Origin: Terriglobales bacterium
GTDB taxonomy: Bacteria; Acidobacteriota; Terriglobia; Bryobacterales; Bryobacteraceae
Assembly (NCBI GenBank): GCA_027485675.1
Contig: JAIXQP010000019.1
Location: 62,001 to 126,000, forward strand
Direction of reading: 5' to 3'
Length of the DNA stretch: 64,000 bases
Each line of letters starts with the position of its first letter. Within the stretch, counting starts at the first letter, position 1. The notes under the pieces are model-generated. The model was given only the letters and a program-made list of their open reading frames with translations. It was not told the DNA's origin and did not search any database. This document shows, in pieces, positions 1 through 10,401 of this stretch. The translations under genes and the position numbers were made by a program.

Positions 1-1
1 C

Positions 2-199
2 GATGGTAGGCGGGGTTCGGCGCCGGGCAATGTGGAATTGCGGATGGGGGACGGAGGACTGTCGAAGCCCGCGGTCGGGAATGTGGCGCAGATGACGACT
101 GTGGATAAATCGGAACTGACGGAGCGAGTGGGTCGCCTATCCGCAGCTTCTTTGGGGGCCGCTTTGCGGGGCGTACGAGTGGTCATTACCGGCAAGTAG
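2..199 (+). CDS. MazF/PemK-like toxin, C-terminal part (cut by window edge)
   Basis: Open from the first bases in the second frame to a TAG at 197-199, giving 65 residues. The segment reads ...PGNVELRMGDGGLSKP, then VGNVAQMTTVDKSEL and ERVGRLSAASLGAALRGVRV. This is the usual end of the MazF/PemK mRNA-interferase fold: a 'GNV' strand, the 'SVVNVSQ..T.DKS.L.E.IG.LS' stretch and a final helix and strand. In the family these proteins are ribosome-independent or translation-dependent endoribonucleases paired with a small upstream antitoxin; neither the catalytic N-terminus nor an antitoxin is visible here. Family call from residue pattern only. Confidence 0.75.
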   Translation, partial: DGRRGSAPGNVELRMGDGGLSKPAVGNVAQMTTVDKSELTERVGRLSAASLGAALRGVRVVITGK

Positions 200-303
200 G
201 GCCGGGGTCATGTCGGGGGTGCACGGGAAAAGTTTACAGCACGAGCGAGTGGGTTACAATCTTACAAATTACGCGGCTCGCGCCCGAGGGGAAAGACCGA
301 ATC

Positions 304-3300
304 ATGTTAGACCGTTTCGCAGTGAGGGCTCTGGCCCATTTATTGATTCTTGGAATGTTATGGATGGGCTCGACCTGGGCCCAGTCGACCGACGCCTCGT
401 TGACGGGGGTGGTGATTGACCCGACTGGCGCCGCGGTGGCGGATGCCGCCGTGACGATTAGTAACACGAAGACGGGGGTGGCGACGCGAACGGTTTCCAA
501 TGCGACGGGTTCTTATTCGTTTCCCTCGCTGCAGCCGGGCACTTACCGGTTGCAGGTGGAGAAGACAGGATTCGGCACTACGGTGCTGAACGGCCTGATT
601 CTGGAGGTGGGCGCGCGGTTGGCGCGGGAGGTCGCCTTGAGCCTGGGGACGACGGCGGACGTGGTGGAGGTAGTGGCCGGGGTGGACAGTCCGATGGCGT
701 ATGCGACGTCTTCGATCAGCGGCGTGATAACAGAGCGGAAGGTGTTGGAGTTGCCGGTCTCGTCGCGGAACGCGTTGAATCTGACGACGACGATGGCGGG
801 CACGAACGGGCCGAACTTCAACGGTGCGCGGCGGGGGAACCTGAACGTGCAGATGGACGGGATCAACGTGATGGACGCGCGGATCAATTCGGGGGTGAAT
901 TCGACGGTGACCGCTTCGGTGGACCGGATTGCGGAGTTCCGGATTATTGCGCAGCCGGTGGACGCTGAGTTCGGGCGCGGATCGGGGCAGGTGCAGATGA
1001 TTACGCGGTCGGGAACCAACGAGTTCCACGGCTCGCTGTTCAACTTCCACCGGAACACGGCGCTGAACGCGAACACGTGGTTCAACAACCTGAACGGGGT
1101 GGACCGGGAGATCCTGATCCGGAACCAGTATGGCGGGCGCGTGGGCGGGCGGGTGATTAAGAACCGGACGTTCTTCCACTTCCTGTACGAGGGGGAAAAG
1201 GTTCGTTCGAACGGGACGGTGAACACGACGGTGTGGACGGAGCCGATGCGGCGGGGAATTTACCGCTATTTCCCGAACGTCCAGAACGGCAATGCGAACG
1301 CGGCGCGGCCGACGGTGAGTCCGGATGGGTCGCCGCTGCCGCCGGTGGCGGGGGCGGCGCTGCAGAGCGTGAGTCTGTTCGGGGTGGACCCGAGCCGGCC
1401 CGGCCTGGACTCGACCGGGCTCGTGCGCCGGTACATTGATGCGATGCCCCTGCCGAACAACTTTCGCGGCGGGGATGGGCTGAACACGGCGTTTTTTACG
1501 TGGAATCGCCCGGGCCGTTTTGATTCGACGCAGTACAACATCAAGTTCGACCACATTTTCACGGATAAGCACCGGCTGGCTTTTTCGACGTCGATTGAGC
1601 GGGGCGATGAGTTCAACGGATTCATGGCGCAGAACTGGCCGACTTTGCGGGGCGGGACGGTGCAGCAGCGGGACTATTTGTACTCGTTGACGTTGACTTC
1701 GGTGGTGAGTCCGTCGGTGCTCAATGAGTTCCGGGCCGGGGCGCTGCGGCCGCGGTTTCGCTTTTTCGCGCCGTGGGAGCTGGATCCGGCGATGCTGCCG
1801 ACTTCGGGCAGCACGCCGTTTGCAGTGGACTTTGCGACGATTACGGACCCGGTGCGGATTGACAACGATCCGCAGGGGCGGATTTCGCCGAACTACCAGA
1901 TCTTCAACAAGACGTCGGTGATCCGGGGATCGCACAACTACAAGTTTGGGGGACAGTTGTGGCTTGTGTCGTCGAACGGCTTCAACTCGTTCAGCGTTCT
2001 GCCGCGGGGCGTGGTGGGGGCGGGCGGGGTGCCGGTGCAAGGGGTTGCCGGGCTGCCGGGGATTGGGGCGAACCAGACGGGGGCGCAGAACATACTGAAC
2101 GACTTGAACGGGTCGCTGGGCAGTTTGACGCAGGCGTTGAACGCTCCGGGAGGCCCGAACCCGAGCTTCTTGCCGGGCGAGCCGAAGCAGCGGACGTGGG
2201 GAGCGCCGGAGTTTTCGTTGTTCTTCCAGGATGACTGGAAGGTATCGAAGTCGCTGACGGTGAACCTGGGGCTGCGGTATGAGTGGTACGGGGTGCCGAG
2301 TGACCCGAACGGGAAGACCGCGGGCCTGGCGGGAGGATCGCAGGGGATCTTTGGACTTTCGGGGACGAATTGGGGGAGTATGTTCCGGCCGGGAGCGGCG
2401 GACGGCTCGTTGACGCGCGTGGAGTTGTTGGGGCCGGGGTCGAGTAACCCCGGGCGGCGGTTGTACAACAACGACTGGAACAACTGGAGCCCGGCGGTGG
2501 GTATTGCTTACGGGTTGCCGTGGTTCGGCAAGGACAAGACGATTTTCCGGGCGGGGTATTCGATTGCGTACGAGCGGATTTCGATTCGCCTGTTGGACGT
2601 GGTTTCCGGGGACCAGCCGGGATTGCGGCAGGTGGCGAACTTCCAGACGGCGCAGAAGCTGGACCTGGGCAACGCGCGGTTCCCGGTGACGACGACGGTG
2701 GCGCCGCTCGCGCTGGTGCCGCTGACGGACCGGACGCAGACGGTGCGGGTCTACGACTCGGGGCTGCGGGTTCCGATGATTCACAACTTCAACGCCGGGA
2801 TTACGCGGTCGATGCCGAAGGGGGGCACGCTGACGGTGAACTATGTGGGCAGCAAGGGGGTGCGGTTGCTGCGCGGCGCGGATGTGAATGAGCACAACAT
2901 TTTCGAGAACGGCATTCTGGATGCGTTCCAGGTGACGGCGGCGGGCGGGAACGCGCCCTTGTTCGACCGGATGCTGCAGGGGCTGAACGTGCCGGGGCGG
3001 GGCGTGGTGAACGGGACGACCTTGACGGGGTCGCAGGTGCTGCGCGACATCAACACGACGACGCAGGGGAACTTCGCGCAGGGGGCGGTGGGGACCCTGG
3101 CTTCGTTCCTGAGCAACAACGTGTATCTGACGGGGCAGAACGGCGGGCTGTTGCGGAATGGCGGGCTGCCGGAGAACTTTGTGATGGCGAATCCGCAGTT
3201 TGCTTCGGCGCGTCTGTTTGGGAACCTTTCGAGTTCGACCTACCATTCGCTGCAGGTGGAGTATCTGCACCGGGCGCGGGACCTGACGCTGCAGTGGAAC

Positions 3301-4062
3301 TATACGTTCGCCAAGGGCCTGGGTGATGAAGACGGGGACGCGCAGGAGCAGAACGACAGTTTCCGGACGCAGCGGAACCGCCGGCTGGACAAGCGGCTGC
3401 TGGGGCTGTCGGCGCACCACATCATGCGTTCGAACGCGATTTACGATCTTCCGTTTGGGCCGACCCGGCGGTGGGCGAACTCCAACAACTGGACCCGGCA
3501 CCTGGTGGGCGGTTGGCAGCTGGGCGGGATCTTGAACATCTTCTCCGGGGATCCGCTGCAGATTGAAGCGTTGGGAGCGACGACGTTCAACGCGTGGAAC
3601 GACAATACGCCGGTGAATCATCAGGCGGTGGACCGGCATATGGGGACGGTGCAGAGAACGGGTAACGGGGTGGTGTTCTTCCCGAACCTGGTGCAGACGG
3701 CGGACCCGCGGATTGAAACGCTGGGGAACGCGACGCTGCGGAGCCGGTCTACGCTGCGGGCGATCCGGGTGGGCGACGCCAACGGCCCGTTGCTGCTGTC
3801 GAATCCGTCGCCGGGGCAGTTGGGCCCGATGAGTCAGCGGTCGTTGTATGGCCCGATGACGTTCCGGCTGGATGCGAATCTGATCAAGACGATTCGGATT
3901 ACGGAGCGGGTGAACTTCCAGATCAATGCGATTCTCGAGAACGCGACGAATTCGCCGCAGTGGGGGAATCCAACGCTGGATATCAACGACCTGAACTTTG
4001 GCCGGATTACGACGGCGGGGGGGAACCGGATTGTCGTGGTGGGAGGACGCGTGAACTTCTAG
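304..4062 (+). CDS. Oar-like TonB-dependent receptor with carboxypeptidase-regulatory N-domain
   Basis: 1252 residues. A signal peptide (about residues 1-26, ending ...GSTWA) is followed by a CarboxypepD_reg-like beta-sandwich (about 29-110, with GVVIDPTGAAVADAAV and the typical GSYSFPSLQPGTYRL strand). Next comes a plug-like region (about 130-240, 'LELPVSSRNALNLT', 'MDGINVMDAR') and a very long barrel full of aromatic and Asn/Gly-rich strands, ending in the terminal phenylalanine VNF expected of an outer-membrane barrel. Oar-type proteins are expanded in Acidobacteria and are thought to import large substrates or act as adhesins; the substrate cannot be read from sequence. A G-rich Shine-Dalgarno-like stretch (gaggggaaa) precedes the ATG. 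A hairpin follows the stop. Confidence 0.9.
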   Translation: MLDRFAVRALAHLLILGMLWMGSTWAQSTDASLTGVVIDPTGAAVADAAVTISNTKTGVATRTVSNATGSYSFPSLQPGTYRLQVEKTGFGTTVLNGLILEVGARLAREVALSLGTTADVVEVVAGVDSPMAYATSSISGVITERKVLELPVSSRNALNLTTTMAGTNGPNFNGARRGNLNVQMDGINVMDARINSGVNSTVTASVDRIAEFRIIAQPVDAEFGRGSGQVQMITRSGTNEFHGSLFNFHRNTALNANTWFNNLNGVDREILIRNQYGGRVGGRVIKNRTFFHFLYEGEKVRSNGTVNTTVWTEPMRRGIYRYFPNVQNGNANAARPTVSPDGSPLPPVAGAALQSVSLFGVDPSRPGLDSTGLVRRYIDAMPLPNNFRGGDGLNTAFFTWNRPGRFDSTQYNIKFDHIFTDKHRLAFSTSIERGDEFNGFMAQNWPTLRGGTVQQRDYLYSLTLTSVVSPSVLNEFRAGALRPRFRFFAPWELDPAMLPTSGSTPFAVDFATITDPVRIDNDPQGRISPNYQIFNKTSVIRGSHNYKFGGQLWLVSSNGFNSFSVLPRGVVGAGGVPVQGVAGLPGIGANQTGAQNILNDLNGSLGSLTQALNAPGGPNPSFLPGEPKQRTWGAPEFSLFFQDDWKVSKSLTVNLGLRYEWYGVPSDPNGKTAGLAGGSQGIFGLSGTNWGSMFRPGAADGSLTRVELLGPGSSNPGRRLYNNDWNNWSPAVGIAYGLPWFGKDKTIFRAGYSIAYERISIRLLDVVSGDQPGLRQVANFQTAQKLDLGNARFPVTTTVAPLALVPLTDRTQTVRVYDSGLRVPMIHNFNAGITRSMPKGGTLTVNYVGSKGVRLLRGADVNEHNIFENGILDAFQVTAAGGNAPLFDRMLQGLNVPGRGVVNGTTLTGSQVLRDINTTTQGNFAQGAVGTLASFLSNNVYLTGQNGGLLRNGGLPENFVMANPQFASARLFGNLSSSTYHSLQVEYLHRARDLTLQWNYTFAKGLGDEDGDAQEQNDSFRTQRNRRLDKRLLGLSAHHIMRSNAIYDLPFGPTRRWANSNNWTRHLVGGWQLGGILNIFSGDPLQIEALGATTFNAWNDNTPVNHQAVDRHMGTVQRTGNGVVFFPNLVQTADPRIETLGNATLRSRSTLRAIRVGDANGPLLLSNPSPGQLGPMSQRSLYGPMTFRLDANLIKTIRITERVNFQINAILENATNSPQWGNPTLDINDLNFGRITTAGGNRIVVVGGRVNF

Positions 4063-4069
4063 AGCGGAA

Positions 4070-4091
4070 CCGCGACTCGGCGGAGCCGCGG
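4070..4091 (+). terminator. Hairpin between receptor and propeller gene
   Basis: Starting 8 nt after the receptor stop, arms 4070-4078 and 4083-4091 pair over nine positions with one A.C mismatch (4075/4086) around a 4-nt loop (ggcg). The following gttatt is only weakly T-rich. It could be a weak intrinsic terminator or a processing hairpin; it ends 20 nt before the next ATG, so it may also affect translation of that gene. Confidence 0.4.
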
Positions 4092-4111
4092 GTTATTATG
4101 TTCTGGTCCGC

Positions 4112-6622
4112 ATGCGCACCCTTTTCCTGTTTCTCTTCACTCTGACTGCGATGGCACAGGAGTGCCGTTTGAATCCGTTGAGCCCGGCTCAGCCTCCGCT
4201 CAAGATGGAAGAGGGGGAGCGGGCGACGGAGTCCCAGACGTTTCAGACGGCGGTGATGGCGGTATCGCCGGCGAACGTTCCTTATGTGTTCGACGCGGCG
4301 AGCCGGATCCGGCGGATTGACGCCGACGGACGGATCCGGACGGTAGCCGGGACCGGGGTGCGCGCGGAGACGATGGGGCCGGGACGAGCGCTGGAGACGG
4401 CGCTCGCGAACGTGACGCAACTGGCGGTGGCTCCGGACGGCGTTGTGTATTTCGTGTCGGTGGGACGGGTGTTCCGAATCGTGGGCGACCGGATTGAAGC
4501 GGTGGCGGGGTCCGGGCGGCCGGGATTTAACGGCGAGGAGGGCGTGGCGACGGAGGTGAATCTGGGCGGGATCGTCAACATTGCCTTCACGGGCGAGGGG
4601 ACGTTATTGATCCTGGATGGGTTCAACCGGCTGCGGCAGTTGCTGGGGGACGGGCGGCTGCGGACGGTGGCGGGTTCGACGCGGGTGGCGGCGGCGACGG
4701 GCCGGACGGGGGACGATGGACCGGCGACGGAGGCGTCGCTGTCCGGGCCGCGGCAGGTGATTCCGCTGCGCGATGGGAGCATTTGGCTGCGGGACCTGGC
4801 GGGGCGGCATATTCGGCGGATCACGCCGGACGGGATTATCCGGACGGTGAATACGAACTTTGATGCTTCGATCAACATTCTGGTGCTGGCGAACGGGACG
4901 CCGGCGGCGGCGACGGCGAACCGGGTGTTTCCGCTGCGGCCGGATGGGAATATTGAAACGGGGACGGCGCCGTATCCGCCGTTTACGGGTACGCCGCGGG
5001 CGGTGGGGCCGACGGGCGATTTGTTTTTTGAGGGATCGACGCGGCCTGAGCAGCGGACGCCGCTGGTGCGGATTTCGAACCGGGTGCAGACGGTGCTGGC
5101 GGGCGCGCCTGTGGCGGCCGTGGTGGATGGGCAGGCGCCGCCGTTTGGCGCGTATCTTGCTCGGAACAACTCCTTGCTGTATGCGGCGACGCTAGAAGGC
5201 CGCAGCGGGATCGTCGAGGCCCGGCCGGGGCAGCCGGGGAGGTTTATCGTGGGAGGCGGCAACGACATTGGTGACGCCGAGGGGAAGGCGGCGACCGACC
5301 TGAGTATCTTTGGGTTGGTGACGTTCGCGGTGGACCCGGCGGGGCGGATTGTGCTGACGGATGTGAACCGGCGGCGGATTCTGGTGGTGGGTACGGATGG
5401 GCGCGTGGCGGAGCTGAAGACGGCGGACGGGCAGCCGGTGGTGTACGCGCCGCTGGGGACGTTTTCGACGCTGCAGCGGATTACGACGGACGAGGTGGGG
5501 AACATTTATTGGAGTTCAGCGGCGGCGACGCCGGTGGGCGGGGTGCTGACGGTAGAGGTGACGGTATGGACGCGCGCGAGCCAGACGGTGAGCCGCATTT
5601 CGATTCCGGGATTGAGCGCGATGAGCCGGCTGGAGGATGGGACGGCGGTGGCGATTGGGGGCAACGCGGCCGGCTTGCGCAGCGCGTGGCGGTTGACGCC
5701 CGCGGGGTTAGGTGAATTGCGTGGGGGATTGCGGTTTTTGCCGTTGGCGGCGGTGGCGCCGCCGTATTTCGTGGCGGCGGGGCGGCTGTTTCGGGGCGAG
5801 CCGGGGCGGATTGAATGGCTGGAGACGACGTTGACGCCAGACTTTGTGACGTCGGGAGGCGGGTCTACGTTTGTGCATTTCACCGATGGCGGATTCTACC
5901 GGCTGGAGGGGGCGGAGCGGTGCGCGTGGACGCGGCAGCCGCGGGTGGATGCGGTGGTGAACGCGGCGTCGTATGATTTCGCCGACACGGTTTCGCCGCG
6001 AACGTTAGTGACGCTGTTTGGGACGGGATTGGGACCGGCCGAGGGGCAGGGGTTGGTGTTGGATGGATCGTTGCGTGCGGGGGGGCAGCCGGCACCGTAC
6101 CCGGCGATGGTGTTGGGTAATTTTTCGGGCACGATCCCCGAGGCCGCTTTGACGGGGACGACGTTGCCGGTGGTGTTCTCGAATGACCGGCAGATGACGG
6201 TGGCGACGCCAATTGCGGCTCCGGCGGGGAACTCGTATCGACTGTATTTTTCCTGGCAAGGGCTGCAACTGTTTTATCCGGCGACGATTCGGGTGGAGGC
6301 GGCGACGCCCGGGTTGTTCGCGGCGGTGCAGGAGGGGCGGAGCCTGACGGTGTATGCGACGGGGCTGGGGGTGTTGACGGGGACGCTGGCGCTGGGGGAC
6401 TTTGTGCCGGCGACGCCGCTGTTGCCGGTGACCGCCACCGTGACGGCGACGCTGGGCGGGGCGGAGGCGACGGTGGAGTTTGCCGGCGCGGCGCCGGGCA
6501 TTCTGGGTGGGGTGTATCAGGTGAACGTGGCGATTCCGGAGGGGGTGGCTCCGGGGAGCTACCCCTTGGTGCTGCGGGTGGGCGGGCAGGAATCGAAGCC
6601 GCTGGCCGTGACGGTTCGTTAG
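4112..6622 (+). CDS. Secreted beta-propeller (NHL-like) protein with C-terminal TIGR03437 domain
   Basis: 836 residues. Signal peptide MRTLFLFLFTLTAMAQ. Residues about 50-600 hold repeated blades of the form 'RTVAGTG......GDGGPATEASL' and 'VAVAPDGVVYFV', as in NHL/SMP-30-type propellers; copies include AVAGSGRPGFNGEEG and GDDGPATEASLSGPRQV. The last ~220 residues start at VDAVVNAASYDF and contain LVTLFGTGLGPA and YQVNVAIPEGVAPGSYPL, hallmarks of the TIGR03437 domain so common in Solibacter-type Acidobacteria. Function unknown; probably extracellular or surface-bound. Its TAG overlaps the stop of the convergent receptor gene inside the 4 nt at 6619-6622. Confidence 0.85.
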   Translation: MRTLFLFLFTLTAMAQECRLNPLSPAQPPLKMEEGERATESQTFQTAVMAVSPANVPYVFDAASRIRRIDADGRIRTVAGTGVRAETMGPGRALETALANVTQLAVAPDGVVYFVSVGRVFRIVGDRIEAVAGSGRPGFNGEEGVATEVNLGGIVNIAFTGEGTLLILDGFNRLRQLLGDGRLRTVAGSTRVAAATGRTGDDGPATEASLSGPRQVIPLRDGSIWLRDLAGRHIRRITPDGIIRTVNTNFDASINILVLANGTPAAATANRVFPLRPDGNIETGTAPYPPFTGTPRAVGPTGDLFFEGSTRPEQRTPLVRISNRVQTVLAGAPVAAVVDGQAPPFGAYLARNNSLLYAATLEGRSGIVEARPGQPGRFIVGGGNDIGDAEGKAATDLSIFGLVTFAVDPAGRIVLTDVNRRRILVVGTDGRVAELKTADGQPVVYAPLGTFSTLQRITTDEVGNIYWSSAAATPVGGVLTVEVTVWTRASQTVSRISIPGLSAMSRLEDGTAVAIGGNAAGLRSAWRLTPAGLGELRGGLRFLPLAAVAPPYFVAAGRLFRGEPGRIEWLETTLTPDFVTSGGGSTFVHFTDGGFYRLEGAERCAWTRQPRVDAVVNAASYDFADTVSPRTLVTLFGTGLGPAEGQGLVLDGSLRAGGQPAPYPAMVLGNFSGTIPEAALTGTTLPVVFSNDRQMTVATPIAAPAGNSYRLYFSWQGLQLFYPATIRVEAATPGLFAAVQEGRSLTVYATGLGVLTGTLALGDFVPATPLLPVTATVTATLGGAEATVEFAGAAPGILGGVYQVNVAIPEGVAPGSYPLVLRVGGQESKPLAVTVR

Positions 6623-9600
6623 AACTCGAAACGGCCGGAGAGCTGCAACTGGCGCGGACGGATGCCGAAGCCGGCGTAGGAGGTGGCGAGGCTCGAGATA
6701 CCTTCCGAGGTGGGGACGACCAGGCCCTGGACGTTGAAGACGTTGAAGACATCGACGTTCAGGCGGATGCGGGTGCGTTCGGTGAGCGTAAAGTATTTGC
6801 CGATGGAGGAGTCCATGTTCCAGTTGAAGGGTCCGAGGCGGTGCTGGTTGCGCCACGGGTGGAGGCCGGTATCGTAGTTGACGCGAACGACGCCGCCGGT
6901 TTGGAGGGGCAGATAGACGAAGTTGGTATCGTAATCGGCGTTGTTGGGATCGTTGGGGGTACCGCCGCGGGGCCAGGGATTAATGGGCTTTTGCGCGGGC
7001 TGATAGTTCTCGGGAAGCCCGAAGACGCCGTTGCGCAGGCCGGCGGCGTTGCGACTGTTGATCACGCGTTCGGAGATGTAGCCGTTGAACCAGAGGTAGC
7101 CTTCGATGCAGCGCTCGTCGGCGGGATTGGTGGAGAGAGCGGGGGTGGCGCGGCAATCGAGAATCTTTTGCTTGTTGCGGTACGTTTCGAACTTGCCCAT
7201 TTCGCCCCAGTTGTTGGTGGGCATGCTGAACCAGGTGCTGACGACGGTGCCGGTGCCGCGCATGTGCCAGCCGCCAATGAGGGACTGCAGCCAGCCGCGG
7301 GCGTTGCCGGCGATGGGCTTTCCCTTGCCGAAGGGCATATCGTAACTCCAGTTCCAACGGATGCGGTGCTTGGGTACGCCGGTGTCGCGGTCGTAGAACA
7401 AGAAGCGGTTGAGTTCGCGGAAGTCGGTGGGCACGGTGCCTGGGAGGAAGGCCGAGACGGCGGAGGACTGATCGTCGCGGAAGGAGTTGCCGGCGAGGCG
7501 GAGGGCGTTGGTAAGGGTGTAGAAGGCTTGGAAGCCGAGGCCGTTGCGGAAGCGCCGTTCGAACTCGAGGGCCCAGGTGGAGGAGCTGATGTAGCCGGAG
7601 CGTTGGAGGATCCGGATATCGGTGTAGGCGTTTTGATCGAAGGGGCGGCGCAGGACGCTTGAGAATTCGCCAGTGGGGGTGGGACGGGCGGTGGTGAGGT
7701 AGTAGATGTAGTCGTTGGCCTGGGGGTTGATGTTGAAGAGCTGGTCCGCGTTGACGCCGTACTTGCCTTTGTAGGTGATGCGGATGACGGTGGACGGGGC
7801 GAGCTGCTTTTCGAGGGCGAGGTTCCATTCGTGAATGCGCAGGGAGGGTTGTTTGCCGTCCATGGCGACGACGCCCTGGCCACGGCCGAGGGAGGTGGGG
7901 TTGTTGAGGTCGATGACGTCGGTGCTATTGACGCCGGTGCGGACGTCGGGGAGGGTGCGGATCTGGTAGTTCGGAATGCCGTCGGGGCTTTGGGCGGCGG
8001 AGTTGGGATTGTAGGTGTAAGTAGCGCGGAAGGGAGCCAGATTCGAGAACTGAGCGAGGAGGGTGCGCATGGGGAGGGCGGAGATATAGAGCCCGTAGCC
8101 GCCGCGGATGACGAAGGGGCGATTGCCTTCGGTGATGTTATAGGCGAAACCGGCGCGGGGGGCGATGTCGTAGAGGTTCGACGGGAAGAGCTGTTTGGGT
8201 TTGCCGAGTTCTTCGGCGCTGCGGAAAGACATGCCAACGCGTTCGAAATTTTCGACGACGCGGGGCGTGGTGAAGCCGCGATCGTAGTAATACTGCAGGG
8301 ATTCGGGGAGTTGGATGGACTTAGTGGCAAGGTCGAAGGCGGTGAGTAAGTTGTTCTGTTCCGTGAAGGCCGGGTTGATATCCCAGCGGACGCCGGGGGT
8401 GAGCGTGAGGCGGCGGGAGAGGCGCCAGGTGTCTTGCAGATAGAGCCCGTAGTTCTTCTCGCGGACGCGCATGAGCCCGCGCTTGAGGCCGACGGTATAG
8501 GTGCCGGCGTAGCCGAGGAACATGGAGGCGAGTTCGTGGCCGGTTTGGGGTGTGGTGCCGGGGTTGACGGCGGTGCCGAGGGTGGAGGATTCGAGCGCGG
8601 TGGAGAGGGGGCTATAGGCGACGGAGCCGGAGATGGCGCCCTGGTCGGGAAGCAGGTGCTGCTTCTCATCGTGGGCCCGGAAGCCGAAGGCGAAGTTGTG
8701 TTTCTTCCGGATGAGGCTATAGTTTTGCTCGAGGTTCGAGATCATGCTGTAGAGCTGGCGCCGGTTGTCGCCTTCGATGAGGTTGTAGTTGGTGAGGCCG
8801 GTGCCGGTGATGTTAGGCCAGCCGATTTCGCCGAGGGGATTGGGCAGGCCTAACTCTTTTGACCAGTCCTGCTGGGTGGGGCCGGTGACGGTGGAGGAGA
8901 GCTGCCAGGTGCGGTTGGCGAGGGTTTCGACGAAGAAGCCGGCGGAGAAGGTATGGATCCAACTGAGGGCGACGGAGCGGCCGGTGACGGGGTTATAGGT
9001 CACGTTGGCTTCTTTGTTGAGGGTGGGAGGGCCGTTGTTGGTGGCGGTGCCGAGATAGTGAGAGGAGCGGGTGCCGCCGTTGACTTTGATGAAGAAGTTA
9101 TCTTTCTCGGTGAACTTATGATCGATGCGGAGGACGGTGGGCGTATCGCTGAGGTTGGGGTAGGAGGTGGTGGGCACGACCATGCGGAGGTTGGTGGCGA
9201 CGATCGGGTTGGTGATGTCGGTGGGCAGGGGGGTGATTTCGAAGAGCCGCCGGGTGACGGGGTTGAGACGGTCGATGGGGATCTGGTTATTGACGAAACG
9301 ATCGCGGACGGTGACAAAGCGGCCGTTGGGAAACTCTTCCGAGCGGGTCGTTTCGGGGTCGTAGAGCTGTAGGAGGCGGCCTTGGGTATCGACGAGGCCG
9401 GAGAAGTCGCCGGCGCGCATGGCGGCGGTGGGGACGCGGAAATCGCGGGTGACGCCTTGGACCCACTCGCTGCCTTCGCGCGTGAAGAAGAAGAAGCTGC
9501 GGTTGCGGCCGTTATAGAGGGACTTGCGGCCGTTGGCGCCGAAGGAGGGGATGACGATGGGGCCGCCGACGGAGCCGCCGAACTCGTTCCGGATGAGCTT

Positions 9601-10401
9601 AGGGGTTTGGAAAGGGCGGCCATCGAGAAAGACATCCTGGCGGGCGCGGGCGACGCCGAAGGCGTTGTTGCGATGGGTTTCGAAAACGGCGAATTGGAGG
9701 CGGTTGGAGCCGGACTTGGTGGAGACGATGACGGAGGTGGGGCGGGTGTATTTGGCGGAGGAGGTGCTGGTTTCGACGCGCACTTCGCCAATGGATTCGA
9801 GGCCCTGGAGGTTGGCGGAGCCGCCGAATTCGCGGTTGTTGGCGGCGGCGCCGTCCTGGACGAAGTCGGTGGAGTAACTCATGAGACCGGAGACGCGAAT
9901 GGCGCCGCCGGCGCCGTCGGAATCTTCGACGCCGGGGGTGACGTTGGCGAGGAGGGTATTGAGATTGCGGCCGTTGATGGGGAGTTCTTTGATACGTTGG
10001 GAGTCGAGGGTGGAGGCGTCGGTGGGGTCGGTGGTATTAACGAGGGGGACAGAGTCGGTAACTTGGATGGTTTCGGTAACTTGGCCGGGGACGAGGACGG
10101 GTTCGATGGCCGCGACGCTGCCGGTGCCGAGGGTGAGTTCGCTTTCCCAGGCTTTCATGCCGGTCATTTCGACGCGGACTTTGTAGACGCCGATGTTGAG
10201 GGGCGGGGTGGCAAAGAAGCCTTCGGCGTTGGCGACGGTATTGGTGGTGCGGCCGGAATCGAGGTGGCGAATGATGATTTTGGCGCCGGGGAGGACGGCG
10301 CCGGTGGGGTCTTTTACGGTCCCTTGGATGGAGCCGCCGCCGGCGCTGGACTGAGCAAATGCAGCGAGAGAAAACAGAAGAAACAGTACGATCGCGGGCA
10401 T
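6619..10401 (-). CDS. Oar-like TonB-dependent receptor with carboxypeptidase-regulatory N-domain
   Basis: 1260 residues on the minus strand. Signal peptide MPAIVLFLLFSLAAFAQ; CarboxypepD_reg-like domain about 22-100 (GTVKDPTGAVLPGAKI, FFATPPLNIGVYKVRVEMTG). The plug contains the characteristic 'IKELPINGRNLNTLLANVTPG' and 'VRVETSTSSAKYTRP' stretches; the long barrel ends in RFEF with a terminal aromatic residue. Same architecture as the receptor at 304-4062 but clearly divergent in sequence, so an old paralogue rather than a recent duplicate. No TonB/ExbBD or SusD-like partner lies nearby. The 5' flank (10402-10668) shows no other gene. Confidence 0.9.
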   Translation of the reverse strand: MPAIVLFLLFSLAAFAQSSAGGGSIQGTVKDPTGAVLPGAKIIIRHLDSGRTTNTVANAEGFFATPPLNIGVYKVRVEMTGMKAWESELTLGTGSVAAIEPVLVPGQVTETIQVTDSVPLVNTTDPTDASTLDSQRIKELPINGRNLNTLLANVTPGVEDSDGAGGAIRVSGLMSYSTDFVQDGAAANNREFGGSANLQGLESIGEVRVETSTSSAKYTRPTSVIVSTKSGSNRLQFAVFETHRNNAFGVARARQDVFLDGRPFQTPKLIRNEFGGSVGGPIVIPSFGANGRKSLYNGRNRSFFFFTREGSEWVQGVTRDFRVPTAAMRAGDFSGLVDTQGRLLQLYDPETTRSEEFPNGRFVTVRDRFVNNQIPIDRLNPVTRRLFEITPLPTDITNPIVATNLRMVVPTTSYPNLSDTPTVLRIDHKFTEKDNFFIKVNGGTRSSHYLGTATNNGPPTLNKEANVTYNPVTGRSVALSWIHTFSAGFFVETLANRTWQLSSTVTGPTQQDWSKELGLPNPLGEIGWPNITGTGLTNYNLIEGDNRRQLYSMISNLEQNYSLIRKKHNFAFGFRAHDEKQHLLPDQGAISGSVAYSPLSTALESSTLGTAVNPGTTPQTGHELASMFLGYAGTYTVGLKRGLMRVREKNYGLYLQDTWRLSRRLTLTPGVRWDINPAFTEQNNLLTAFDLATKSIQLPESLQYYYDRGFTTPRVVENFERVGMSFRSAEELGKPKQLFPSNLYDIAPRAGFAYNITEGNRPFVIRGGYGLYISALPMRTLLAQFSNLAPFRATYTYNPNSAAQSPDGIPNYQIRTLPDVRTGVNSTDVIDLNNPTSLGRGQGVVAMDGKQPSLRIHEWNLALEKQLAPSTVIRITYKGKYGVNADQLFNINPQANDYIYYLTTARPTPTGEFSSVLRRPFDQNAYTDIRILQRSGYISSSTWALEFERRFRNGLGFQAFYTLTNALRLAGNSFRDDQSSAVSAFLPGTVPTDFRELNRFLFYDRDTGVPKHRIRWNWSYDMPFGKGKPIAGNARGWLQSLIGGWHMRGTGTVVSTWFSMPTNNWGEMGKFETYRNKQKILDCRATPALSTNPADERCIEGYLWFNGYISERVINSRNAAGLRNGVFGLPENYQPAQKPINPWPRGGTPNDPNNADYDTNFVYLPLQTGGVVRVNYDTGLHPWRNQHRLGPFNWNMDSSIGKYFTLTERTRIRLNVDVFNVFNVQGLVVPTSEGISSLATSYAGFGIRPRQLQLSGRFEF

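Noticed and set aside
358-3639. 1093-codon open frame on the minus strand under the first Oar-like receptor
   Set aside because: Arg/Pro/His-rich translation without any family motif; a shadow produced by the GC-rich codon pattern of the real gene.
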